A stretch of 64,000 nucleotides of DNA from Pigmentiphaga daeguensis (lineage in GTDB: Bacteria > Pseudomonadota > Gammaproteobacteria > Burkholderiales > Burkholderiaceae_B), in the NCBI RefSeq assembly GCF_039523035.1, contig NZ_BAAAEN010000020.1, forward strand, positions 1-64,000, given 5' to 3'. The position numbers and the translations under genes were made by a program. The notes under the pieces were generated by a model. It was not told the origin of the DNA. It saw nothing but the letters and a program-made list of their open reading frames with translations, and did no database searches. Shown piece by piece: positions 16,728 to 24,480 of this stretch. How positions within the stretch are numbered: the first letter of the stretch is position 1; each line of letters starts with the position of its first letter.

Positions 16728-16756
16728 ATTATATCCCTGTCATGTTCCCAATGCAA
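16728..16756 (-). promoter_or_regulatory. Sigma-70 promoter of the minus-strand tRNA-fMet
   Basis: Read on the minus strand, TTGCAT (plus 16751-16756) is followed by a 17-base spacer and a perfect TATAAT (plus 16728-16733), 12 bases before the tRNA. The spacing is ideal. Confidence 0.8.
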
Positions 16757-16778
16757 ACTGGAGCATGGGAAGCTGCCT

Positions 16779-18803
16779 TCATGCGCGTTCCCTGCCTTGC
16801 CTTGCGCGGGAAGAAGAAAGATCGGCAACCTGCGGCGCCCATGCTTTCCTTGCCGGCTGCGTGCGGAAGAATGCCGTGTGTTCGGTCAGGTGCTCCGCGG
16901 CTTCCTCCAGCCAGCGGACGGCGGGCATGGTGGCGGAGGCGCCCGCCGCGCGGGCCCGGGTGGCGTAGTTCTGCAGCGTTGCACCGGCGTCGTGCGGCAT
17001 GGCCAGCGGCTTGCTCATCGTGTGCAGGGCCTGGCCTATCCACGGCGCTTCCGGCGCGTCGGGGCGCCGGTCGAGCATGTGGCCCATGCGGGCAAGCGCG
17101 TGCCCCAGGGACAGCGCCGCCAGCGCGCCGTCGGCGGTGGCCGCCTCCGTGCCTGAGCGCGCGATCAGCGCCAGGATCAGGAAGCGCAGGCGAGCCAGGT
17201 GGCGCACCGCGCGCGCGGGCGTGCCGGCCTGCTGGGCGATGGCGGCGATCTCGGCGCGTATGGCGCGGTGGAGGTGCCGGCGGCGGCGCTGGGTGGTCAT
17301 CGGGATCAGCCAGCGGTAGGCGGCGTAGCTGCATGCGATGCCTGTCAGCAGCATGAGCTCGACCGTGAGCAACGCCATCGGTTCGGCGGGTCCGATATTG
17401 ACCGGCTGCGCCAGCACCGCGAACAGCATGTTGAAGGCCAGGCCGATGAATGCCGTGCCGCGGTGTGCCTGCGCCGTGGCAGCAGCCAGGATGAGCGGCG
17501 AGGCCAGGGCCAGCGACAGCCAGGGGTGGGACACGACGGGCGCGATGCCGACGCGCCACGCAAAGGCCGCGACCGCCGCGGCGGTCGCGCCGGCCAGCAC
17601 GCGCCGCATCAGCGGCACGGGTTCGTCGACCGAGGCGAACAGGGCGGTGAAGATGCAGGCGCCCAGCATGAGGTAGCGCAGAGGTTCCCACCCTGACGCC
17701 AGCCACGCTCCTGCCGCCAGGGCCGGGATGGCCACGCCACGCCAGGCGGCGATGCGCACGCCGGCGATATCAGGATGGTGGACGCTGGCCGAGGCTGCGG
17801 GTTCCGGCAGGGTCGCCGCCATGTTCCGGTAGCTGGCCGCGATGGCTGCCAGCGCCTGTTCGAATTCGTCCAGGCAGGTGTCGAACAGGGGATCGGCGCC
17901 GCGCAGGCGGCGGGTCGCGGTGCGGACGATGGCCAGCGAGGTTCCGCGTCCCGCCTGGATGGTCTCGGCCAGGTCGTCCAGGCTGGCACGCAACTGGTCC
18001 AGGTCTTCCGCGTGGGCCGGGGCCAGCGCCGTCGCGTGCTGGCGCAGCGCCGGCATGACGGCGACCAGGTCGAGCAATCCCGCCAGCAGTCCGCGCAGGG
18101 GTTTGAGGCGGCGCCGTTGGGACAGGGACCCGGCGGTCGCGTCCTCGGCCGTGGTTTCCAGTTCCGCCAGGGCGGCCACGAGCCGGCGTGCACGCGGCAC
18201 GAGGTCCGTCGGCAGCTCCGGCCCCAATTGCAGGGCGGCATGGGCAAGGGTGGCGCAAAGCAGGTCGCGGGTCTTCTCCAGCAAGGCGGCCGCGGGAGAG
18301 GGCGGATTCCATAGCGCGATGACGAGCAGCGAGGCGGCGATGCCTATCATGTTGTCGAGCATGCGCGCCGTGGCGAAGGTGGCCGTGTCGAGCGGCGTGC
18401 CGACGGTCAGCACGACGATGACGGCCGTGGTCAGCCCGCACAAGGCCGCGCCGTAGGCGCGCTGGTGCCGCAGCAGGTTGCTGGCGCCACAGCACAGGCC
18501 CAGCCACACGCAAAGCGCGGTCAGCAGCAACGCCGGGGCGCCGTCCGTCAGCGCGGCCAGTCCTACCGCGGCAAGGCCGCCGGCCAGGGTGCCGAGCAAT
18601 TGCATCAGGCTGCGCTCGAGCAGCAGTCCGCGCGTGGGCTGGCCGATCATCCAGACGGCCATGGCGGCCCACCACGGGTTGGCGATGGAGAAAGCGGTGG
18701 CGGCCGCCATGGCCAGTATCGAGGCGGCGGCCAACCTCAGCGCGTAGCTGCGCGAGGCGGGATGGCGTAGAGCCGGGAACAGGAGGAAAGGCTGGATGTG
18801 CAT
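16779..18803 (-). CDS. FUSC-family aromatic acid exporter protein (AaeB/YccS-like)
   Basis: A large inner-membrane protein of about 674 aa with the FUSC architecture: a first bundle of six helices (about residues 5-160), a long cytoplasmic helical region (about 165-330), a second bundle (about 340-490) and a cytoplasmic tail. WWAAMAVWMIGQPTRGLLLERSL in the first bundle is the family core repeat (AMAVWMIGQPTRG). Such proteins act as pumps for hydroxylated aromatic carboxylic acids or related compounds, often with an HlyD partner, which is not next to it. The ATG at 18803 is favoured over 18848 because the conserved sequence begins with HIQPFLLFPALRHP. Confidence 0.85.
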   Translation of the reverse strand: MHIQPFLLFPALRHPASRSYALRLAAASILAMAAATAFSIANPWWAAMAVWMIGQPTRGLLLERSLMQLLGTLAGGLAAVGLAALTDGAPALLLTALCVWLGLCCGASNLLRHQRAYGAALCGLTTAVIVVLTVGTPLDTATFATARMLDNMIGIAASLLVIALWNPPSPAAALLEKTRDLLCATLAHAALQLGPELPTDLVPRARRLVAALAELETTAEDATAGSLSQRRRLKPLRGLLAGLLDLVAVMPALRQHATALAPAHAEDLDQLRASLDDLAETIQAGRGTSLAIVRTATRRLRGADPLFDTCLDEFEQALAAIAASYRNMAATLPEPAASASVHHPDIAGVRIAAWRGVAIPALAAGAWLASGWEPLRYLMLGACIFTALFASVDEPVPLMRRVLAGATAAAVAAFAWRVGIAPVVSHPWLSLALASPLILAAATAQAHRGTAFIGLAFNMLFAVLAQPVNIGPAEPMALLTVELMLLTGIACSYAAYRWLIPMTTQRRRRHLHRAIRAEIAAIAQQAGTPARAVRHLARLRFLILALIARSGTEAATADGALAALSLGHALARMGHMLDRRPDAPEAPWIGQALHTMSKPLAMPHDAGATLQNYATRARAAGASATMPAVRWLEEAAEHLTEHTAFFRTQPARKAWAPQVADLSSSRARQGRERA

Positions 18804-18950
18804 CGATGGCCCGTTGAAACTGAGCCTCCTCCAGCTCCGCCGGATCATGGCGTCCGGCTTTGCGGTGCCGTCCAGGCGGACCGCGGGAAGATTATAGAGG
18901 CTCGGGCCCCATCGTCGTATTTCGGCGTTCGGCGCCGTCGGGCAAGGCCG

Positions 18951-19739
18951 TCAGACCTCGGACAGTACGATGCAGTCGCGGCCCCGGCGCTTGGCCTCGA
19001 GCAGGGCCGCGTCGGCCCGCTCGACGGTGTCGGAATAGTGCTCGCCATGGCGATAGGCGCTGATGCCCACGCTGGCGCTGATGGATTGGCCGACGTCCGG
19101 CGCGCCGGCGTGTTCGCGGATGCGTTTGCAGACCCGCTGCGCCAGCGTCTGGGCCGACACCAGGGTCGTCCCGGGCATGATCATCATGAATTCCTCGCCG
19201 CCCCAGCGCCCGCACAGGTCGTATTCGCGCAGCGAGCTTTGCAGGATGCGGCCCACCTCGATCAGGGCGCGGTCGCCGGCCGCATGGCCGAGCGTGTCGT
19301 TGATGCGCTTGAAGTGGTCGATGTCCAGCATGGCGATCGTGTAGGGCTGGCCCGAGCGCGAGGCGCGCTCGCTTTCTTCCTTCAATCGGTGCATCAGGTG
19401 CCGGCGGTTGGCCAGGCCGGTCAGGACGTCGCGGTTGGAGGCATCGCTCAGGGCGACGTTCAGGTCCTGCATCATGCGCTGGTAGTGGTCCGAGATGCGG
19501 GCCAGCTTCTCCAGCTTGCGCAACTGTTTCTGGAACCGCTCGTCCAGGTCGTTCTCGCGCTCCTTGGCCAGGGTCTGATAGCCGTCGGAGATGTGGGTGA
19601 CGCGCTCCAGCCGGGTCGTCTGGTCGAGGAAGGCGCGCCAGAGTTCGTCCAGGGCCACGCGCAGCGGGTGGTCCTGGTACTCCGGCTGGGCCAGCAACTG
19701 CTCGATGCGCCGGCCTAGGTCCTCGATGTCGCGTTTCAT
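18951..19739 (-). CDS. siaD: SiaD-type diguanylate cyclase (GGDEF)
   Basis: Makes cyclic di-GMP from two GTP in the cytoplasm. The 262-aa protein has an N-terminal helical/coiled-coil region (about 1-100) and a GGDEF domain from about 105, with RDVLTGLANRRHL, FKRIND and the active motif GGEEF. An RxxD inhibitory site (REYD) sits at the standard place before it. It is the last gene of siaABCD; in Pseudomonas aeruginosa SiaD is switched on by binding unphosphorylated SiaC through its N-terminal region. The ATG at 19739 starts 10 bases after the siaC stop. Assignment as SiaD rests on the operon plus domain layout. Confidence 0.92.
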   Translation of the reverse strand: MKRDIEDLGRRIEQLLAQPEYQDHPLRVALDELWRAFLDQTTRLERVTHISDGYQTLAKERENDLDERFQKQLRKLEKLARISDHYQRMMQDLNVALSDASNRDVLTGLANRRHLMHRLKEESERASRSGQPYTIAMLDIDHFKRINDTLGHAAGDRALIEVGRILQSSLREYDLCGRWGGEEFMMIMPGTTLVSAQTLAQRVCKRIREHAGAPDVGQSISASVGISAYRHGEHYSDTVERADAALLEAKRRGRDCIVLSEV

Positions 19740-19749
19740 GGTCGTCAGG

Positions 19750-20127
19750 TCAGTCGTGAGCGAGGATGGCGAAAGGAAAGCTGCAGTCTTCCTTGAATTC
19801 CTCGGCCAGCTCGGCCACCCGTTCGTTGCGCCTATCGTAATGCCAGTTGACCGCGACAGGGTGGCCGCGGCCATGCGCGTCCTCCAGCAGGTCGAATACG
19901 TCCATGATGGCGCGGACGCTGCTGGTGTTCAGGTAGAGCAGGTGCAGCTCCAGGGACAGGGGGCGCCTGGTTTCGGCCAGGAAGCGTTCGACCCAGTCGA
20001 TGACCTGGTTAAACAGGTCGAAGGAATTTTCGGGATAGGAATCGCCGGCCATGGTCAGGACGCCGGCTTCCCAATCGCCCGAGATGGCGGGAGTGGACTG
20101 GCTGCCTGTAATCGTGAGGTTGCTCAT
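19750..20127 (-). CDS. siaC: SiaC, phosphoprotein regulator of the diguanylate cyclase
   Basis: A 125-aa DUF1987 protein. In the P. aeruginosa system SiaC binds and activates SiaD and is inactivated by phosphorylation of Thr68 by SiaB; SiaA removes the phosphate. Here a threonine is found at exactly residue 68 in HLLYLNTSSVRAI, inside the conserved patch. Other family features include DSYPENSFDLFNQVIDW and NWHYD. The gene lies 18 bases after siaB and 10 before siaD, so all four are probably translated from one message. Confidence 0.93.
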   Translation of the reverse strand: MSNLTITGSQSTPAISGDWEAGVLTMAGDSYPENSFDLFNQVIDWVERFLAETRRPLSLELHLLYLNTSSVRAIMDVFDLLEDAHGRGHPVAVNWHYDRRNERVAELAEEFKEDCSFPFAILAHD

Positions 20128-20145
20128 GGTGCTGGTACTCGTTTG

Positions 20146-20691
20146 CTAGATGACGGCGCTCAGGCTGAAGAAAGCCCGGCCGGCGTCGATTTCCCGCAGC
20201 GAGGCGCTGAGCGGCTCGCTGGCCTTGCGGGCGATATCGATCAGGCCCAGTCCGGAGCCGCTGCTGGCGCCGGCTTCGCGCGGCTTGCGCAATTGTTCCT
20301 TGTAGCTGGCCTTGAGCTGGGCCTTGTCCTGCCGGGCCAGGGCGTTGATCCGTTCCAGCAGCGAGTGGCCATCGGCGATCTCCACCACGTTCCCGGCCGA
20401 CACCACGTGGCGGCCGTCTTCCTTGTTGGCGACGATGACCGTGGCCGTCGCCTCGTGCTCGGCGTAGCCCTGGGCGCTGGCATAGTGCCGGATGTTCTGC
20501 GTCATTTCGATGTATGCGCCGAAAACATCCATGGCCGCCGAGGGCTGCACCTGCTCCGCCTGGAGATAGTTGCGCAGCGCGTTCCCGATTTCCTCGATCA
20601 GGCTGCGCGATATGGGTCCGTTGAAACACAGCATGATGCGGTCGCGGGTGAAGCTTTCGCGCATGGCGAAGAGGTCGATCGAATCCATCAT
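20146..20691 (-). CDS. siaB: SiaB-family protein kinase
   Basis: A 181-aa histidine-kinase-like ATPase fold protein (DUF6272) that in the known system phosphorylates SiaC. An N-box-like EMTQNIRHYA lies near 63-72, and the glycine-rich ATP lid GSGLGLIDIARKAS near 145-158. There is no histidine phosphoacceptor domain, as expected for a Ser/Thr-type kinase with a GHKL fold. Its start overlaps the siaA stop by four bases (ATGA), a sign of translational coupling. Confidence 0.92.
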   Translation of the reverse strand: MMDSIDLFAMRESFTRDRIMLCFNGPISRSLIEEIGNALRNYLQAEQVQPSAAMDVFGAYIEMTQNIRHYASAQGYAEHEATATVIVANKEDGRHVVSAGNVVEIADGHSLLERINALARQDKAQLKASYKEQLRKPREAGASSGSGLGLIDIARKASEPLSASLREIDAGRAFFSLSAVI

Positions 20692-22694
20692 GACTCCGCG
20701 CTAAGGTTGGCCTGCTCGAACTTGAATGACAAGACGGTAATATCGTCGCGCTGCGGTTGGCGGCCCTGGTAGTCTACCAATGCCTGGGTAACGGCGCGGG
20801 CCTGCTGGTCGAGCGGCAGCCCGGCCACCGATTGCAGCAGGCCGACCAGGCGCCTGTTTCCGAAACTGAAACCATGCTCGCCTCCGGATTGGTCCAGCAG
20901 GCCATCGGTGACGAGGTAGAACGTGCGGTCGGCCAGGGGCAGGGTGACATTGGCATATTCGCCGACGCGCTTTTCCCCCAGGGCGCGGCGGGCGCCCTTG
21001 TATTCCTCGACAGCGTCGCCGCTGCTGGCGTAGAGCGCCATTTTCGCGCCGGCGAAGCGCAACTGTCCAGCATGCCGGTCGACGTAGACCAGGGCCGCGT
21101 CCATGTTGGTGGCCAGCGCGCGCGGCAGTTCCGCATCGCTCAGCATGGCGCGCATGGCCGCGTCCGTGCGGGTCAGGATGGCTGCGGGGTCGCCCGGTCC
21201 GGCCTCGGCGATGGCGTGGTCGATGGCGGCGCGGGCCAGCATGGTCATCAGCGCGCCGGCGACGCCGTGGCCGGCGCAATCGACCACGCCCAGCAGGCAG
21301 TTGTCGCCATCGGCGCGGAATACGTAGAAATCGCCGCCCACCACGTCGCGGGGCTTCCACAGCACGAAATGGTGTCGTCCCAGGGACTGCACCAGCTGGC
21401 GGTCGGGCAGGATCGCGCGCTGTATCAGGCTGGCGTAGTCGATGGAGTCGTCGATGGTCTTGTGGGTGGCGGCCATGCGCTCGTTGGCTTCTTCCAGCGC
21501 CTGGGTGCGCTCGCGCACGCGCTGTTCCAGCTCGGCGGTATGCGAGCGGACCTTCTCGGCCATGACGCCGAAGGCCCGGCTGAGCTCGCCGATCTCGTCG
21601 CTGCCGCCTTCGGGCAGGGTGACGTCGTAGCGGCCGGCCGAGATCGCCTGCGCCGTGTGCTGCAGCCGGCGCAGGGGCGCCAGCATCAGCCGGTCCACGG
21701 CGTAGCCGAAACCCAGGAGCAGCAGGAACAGCACGGCGGCCAGAGCCAGCAGCGCCGGTACCAGCCACTGGTAGTTGACGATGCGCGCGATGCCCAGGTC
21801 CACCGACGTCAGGACGTACCACCGCAGTTCGGGCAGGTAGACCAGCGCGACGGCCGATTTCGCGCCGTTCAGCGTGGCGAACAGCGGAACGGCGTGGCCG
21901 GGGTTCGCCAGGGCGTCGGCCATGGCCTTCTGCAACTGGTTGCGCTCGGTATCGCGGCCCACCAGTCCCTGGACCGTGCGCTGGGCGGTTTCCTCGGCCG
22001 TCATGGACTTGTAGGCGATGCGGTCGGCGTCGGGATGGACCTGGATGTTGCCCTGGCGGTCGAAGATGATGGTGGTCACGCCCGGCTCCACTCCCTCCAT
22101 GAAGCCCTTCAGGAAGGTGGTCAGGTCCAGGCCGGTGCCTATCATGCCCAGCCGCTGCTCGCCGTCGCGCACCTGCACGTTGAACCAGAACTTGGTCACG
22201 CCCAGGACGTGGTTCACGTCGATCTGCAGGTCGTAGGGCGAGCTGTCCTGCATGGTCGAGAAGAACCAGGCGTCCTTGGGTTCGGAACGTTTCAGTGTGT
22301 AGCGGGGCGTTTCGATCGTGGGCCCCTTGTCGTCGTTGTAGTAGTAGGAAGGCGTGCCGTCGATGACGAAATAGGAGTGGTCGCGGAAGTCGCGCTGGTA
22401 GCCCCGGGCCTCGCGGAAGAAGCGGCGGCGTTTTTCGGGGTCGGCCGGATCGCGCATCCAGTCCAGCGTCAGCGTCGAGTTGGCCATGCGCTGGGCCAGC
22501 GCCAGTTCGCGCATGACCGGCGCCAGCAGCTTCTGCTCGCTCAGCAGCGTATGGTTGCGGGCGTAGGCGACGCCGAAGTATTCCCGGACGGCGTTGATGC
22601 CCTGCCAGGCCAGCAGCGCCGCCGGCACCAGCGCCACGGCGCAGGCGAACAACAGTGCCAGCAGCGATTTTCCCCTCAGACCCAGCATGGCCAT
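20688..22694 (-). CDS. siaA: SiaA, membrane PP2C-type phosphatase with sensor domain
   Basis: A 668-aa membrane receptor that should dephosphorylate SiaC in response to an outside signal. A transmembrane helix (about 5-27) leads into a periplasmic Cache-like sensor (about 30-300). A second helix near 305-330 (LVPALLALAAVLFLLLLGFGY) is followed by HAMP (about 330-385) and a coiled coil. The SpoIIE/PP2C catalytic domain follows, with KPRDVVGGDFYVF and VVDCAGHGVAGALM carrying metal-binding aspartates. The frame is open to 22820; the ATG at 22694 has AAGGA seven bases upstream. It is the first gene of siaABCD. Confidence 0.92.
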   Translation of the reverse strand: MAMLGLRGKSLLALLFACAVALVPAALLAWQGINAVREYFGVAYARNHTLLSEQKLLAPVMRELALAQRMANSTLTLDWMRDPADPEKRRRFFREARGYQRDFRDHSYFVIDGTPSYYYNDDKGPTIETPRYTLKRSEPKDAWFFSTMQDSSPYDLQIDVNHVLGVTKFWFNVQVRDGEQRLGMIGTGLDLTTFLKGFMEGVEPGVTTIIFDRQGNIQVHPDADRIAYKSMTAEETAQRTVQGLVGRDTERNQLQKAMADALANPGHAVPLFATLNGAKSAVALVYLPELRWYVLTSVDLGIARIVNYQWLVPALLALAAVLFLLLLGFGYAVDRLMLAPLRRLQHTAQAISAGRYDVTLPEGGSDEIGELSRAFGVMAEKVRSHTAELEQRVRERTQALEEANERMAATHKTIDDSIDYASLIQRAILPDRQLVQSLGRHHFVLWKPRDVVGGDFYVFRADGDNCLLGVVDCAGHGVAGALMTMLARAAIDHAIAEAGPGDPAAILTRTDAAMRAMLSDAELPRALATNMDAALVYVDRHAGQLRFAGAKMALYASSGDAVEEYKGARRALGEKRVGEYANVTLPLADRTFYLVTDGLLDQSGGEHGFSFGNRRLVGLLQSVAGLPLDQQARAVTQALVDYQGRQPQRDDITVLSFKFEQANLSAES

Positions 22695-22852
22695 GCGGAT
22701 TTCCTTGACAAGCGCGACATGCCGATCCGGCAAAGCCGCGATTGTGCCGGGCGCGCGCGGCGCATGCAACGAAACGTTGCACCGCCGCAAGCCGGATGGG
22801 TTGGGGCTTATGCATCGCATTACCCCGGGTGCAGTGGACGCGCGCGGCCATT

Positions 22853-22901
22853 GGGCCTAGAGTCAAGGATCGCGATGCGCGAATCGGTCGTCGCTAGGCC
22901 C
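22853..22901. repeat. Inverted repeat between siaA and the DUF1488 gene
   Basis: GGGCCTAG (22853-22860) and CTAGGCCC (22894-22901), a perfect 8-bp dyad around a 33-base loop in the 246-bp divergent region. CTAG is rare in such genomes, and three copies (22857, 22894, 22901) in this stretch stand out. Function unknown. Confidence 0.35.
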
Positions 22902-22940
22902 TAGGGACGGCCGCTGGTTCAGACTATCGGAGACAGGCTT

Positions 22941-23210
22941 ATGACCACGGAGCTTGCCAGAGAAGTCCGGCCCGCCGTGCTTGACGGCGCCGTTCGCTTC
23001 ACCGCCCGATTCGAGGGCCGCAAATCCCAGGAGTTCGAGATTTCCGCCGATGTGCTGCGCGAGCACTTCGGCGCCTCGGATGCGTCCGCCGACGCGTTGC
23101 TGGCCGCGTTCCACCGGGGCCGGCACGAAATCCTCAGCGCGGCGGCGGAAACCCTCGGCACGCCCACCAGCGGAATCGTCCAGCTGGGAACGGGCGACTT
23201 CCGCCCCTAG
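22941..23210 (+). CDS. DUF1488-like small protein
   Basis: An 89-aa soluble protein with no signal peptide or membrane segment. The pattern VRFTARFEGRKSQEFEISADVL followed by LREHFGA, LLAAFHRGRHEI and a closing GIVQLGTGDF fits DUF1488, a small uncharacterised proteobacterial family. The ATG is preceded by GGAGA about 11 bases upstream (weak). It is divergent from siaA and convergent with the DMT gene. No function is known for the family, and the link to siaABCD is only positional. Confidence 0.65.
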   Translation: MTTELAREVRPAVLDGAVRFTARFEGRKSQEFEISADVLREHFGASDASADALLAAFHRGRHEILSAAAETLGTPTSGIVQLGTGDFRP

Positions 23211-23240
23211 CCGCGCCGGCCAGGCGCCGGTCTTTCCTCG

Positions 23241-24161
23241 TCACGATGACGGCCGCCGCCCGGCGGCCCGCCTGCGTGCGGCCGTCGCCAGCGCGATACC
23301 CGTCGCGATGAGGCCGATGCCGGCCAGATGGAAAAGGTGGACCCGCTCGCCCAGGAACACGACCGCCAGCAGGGTGCCGAACACCGGCATCAGGTGGATG
23401 AACAGGCTGGCGGGTCCCGCGCCTATCAGTTCCACGCCGCGGTTGTAGAAGAAGTTGGCGACGATGCCGGGCAGCAGGATCACGTAGGCGATGGCCAGTG
23501 CCCCCGGCAGGCCGGCTTCGATGCGCGCGCCTTGCGCGTGCTCGTACAGGTACAGGGGCAGGAGCATCAGCGTGCCCATCAGGAAGGTGACGGTCAGCAG
23601 GCTGAGGGGATGGATGGCGGGCCGGCGGGCGAGCAGGGTGGTGTACAGGCCCCAGACGGCGACCGCCGCGACGATCCAGGCGTCGCCCGGATTGAGCGCG
23701 AGGGCGAGCAGGTCCTGCGGGCGGCCGCGGGTCGCGATGGCGGCGATGCCCGCCAGGGAGATCGCCACGCCGGCGATCTGCGGCAGCGACGCGCGCTGGC
23801 CCAATAGCAGGAACGAGAACAGCAGCGTCACCATGGGGATCGCCGACTGCATCAACAGCGCGTTGACCGCGGACGTCTGCCGCAATCCGATGTAGACCAG
23901 CGTGTTGAAGCCGGCGATGCCCAGCAGCGACAGCAGGAGCAGGATCGGCACGTGCCGCCTGATGGCCGGCAGGTCGTTCAGCCAATGCCGGCGGGCCAGC
24001 ACCAGCAGGATCAGCGTGCCGCCGGCCCAGCGCCAGAAGGCCAGCGCAATGGGCGGCACGGTGCCGCCGGCCGCGCGTCCCACGATGAAGTTGCCCGACC
24101 AGAACAGCACGGTGGTGATGAGCAGGAAATAGGCGGAGTTCCAGAGTCGGGAGGCAGGCAT
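23241..24161 (-). CDS. EamA/DMT-superfamily permease
   Basis: A 306-aa inner-membrane transporter with about ten hydrophobic helices in two EamA repeats. Helix 1 has TTVLFWSGNFIVGRAAGG, and the second half contains LAIAYVILLPGIVANFFYNRGVELIGAGPASLF and the EamA ending PVFGTLLAVVFLGERVHLFHLAG (key patterns VFLGE and HLAG). The basic C-terminal tail RRRAAGRR is cytoplasmic. It is likely an exporter of a small metabolite; specificity is unknown. It is divergent from the scpB promoter. Confidence 0.88.
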   Translation of the reverse strand: MPASRLWNSAYFLLITTVLFWSGNFIVGRAAGGTVPPIALAFWRWAGGTLILLVLARRHWLNDLPAIRRHVPILLLLSLLGIAGFNTLVYIGLRQTSAVNALLMQSAIPMVTLLFSFLLLGQRASLPQIAGVAISLAGIAAIATRGRPQDLLALALNPGDAWIVAAVAVWGLYTTLLARRPAIHPLSLLTVTFLMGTLMLLPLYLYEHAQGARIEAGLPGALAIAYVILLPGIVANFFYNRGVELIGAGPASLFIHLMPVFGTLLAVVFLGERVHLFHLAGIGLIATGIALATAARRRAAGRRPSS

Positions 24162-24219
24162 CGAGAGGCAGGAATGGGTTGGGGCCCGTCAACCGCGCGG
24201 GACCGGTTTGCCCGGAGGC

Positions 24220-24248
24220 TTGTGACAAGCGCGTGCAGACGCTACACT
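24220..24248 (+). promoter_or_regulatory. Probable promoter of scpB-rluB
   Basis: TTGTGA (24220-24225), a 17-base spacer and TACACT (24243-24248) match sigma-70 spacing and consensus at most positions. Transcripts would start near 24255. Confidence 0.6.
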
Positions 24249-24480
24249 AAGAACCGCTGCAGGGGCTTGCGCCCGCGCCGACAAGGCGCGGCCGGTCTTG
24301 CCGGTGGTCACGAACCCGGCTCCCAAAACGCTCCCGCATCATCACAGGCCGGTTCAGCATAACGTAGAACTCCGCCAGCTCGCCTGAAGGTCGGTCGAGC
24401 CGGTCGTCCAGGCCACATGCTCTAAGAATCAGAACCCGTATTGGGAACCATACGGATTACGCCCGTTTGATCACACGCTC
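24249..24480 (+). promoter_or_regulatory. Structured 5' leader of scpB
   Basis: A leader of about 225 nt with no open frame of its own. It contains a 7-bp hairpin (CCGCGCC 24273-24279 with GGCGCGG 24285-24291) and a 6-bp hairpin CCGTAT/ATACGG (24436-24455) 26 bases before scpB. No clear Shine-Dalgarno sequence precedes the scpB ATG. It may be a regulated leader or simply a non-coding spacer. Confidence 0.35.

Larger units (their letters stand above)
16239..16733. repeat. Inverted duplication of the initiator tRNA gene
   Basis: The left arm 16239-16356 and the right arm 16617-16733 are reverse complements over 117 positions, differing only by one extra T (left) between the -10 box and the tRNA. 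Each arm holds a TATAAT box, a complete tRNA-fMet with CCA and the start of a terminator hairpin. The spacer 16357-16616 (260 bp) holds the remainders of the two terminators and no gene. Similarity stops at the -10 boxes, so the -35 regions differ. Confidence 0.9.
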
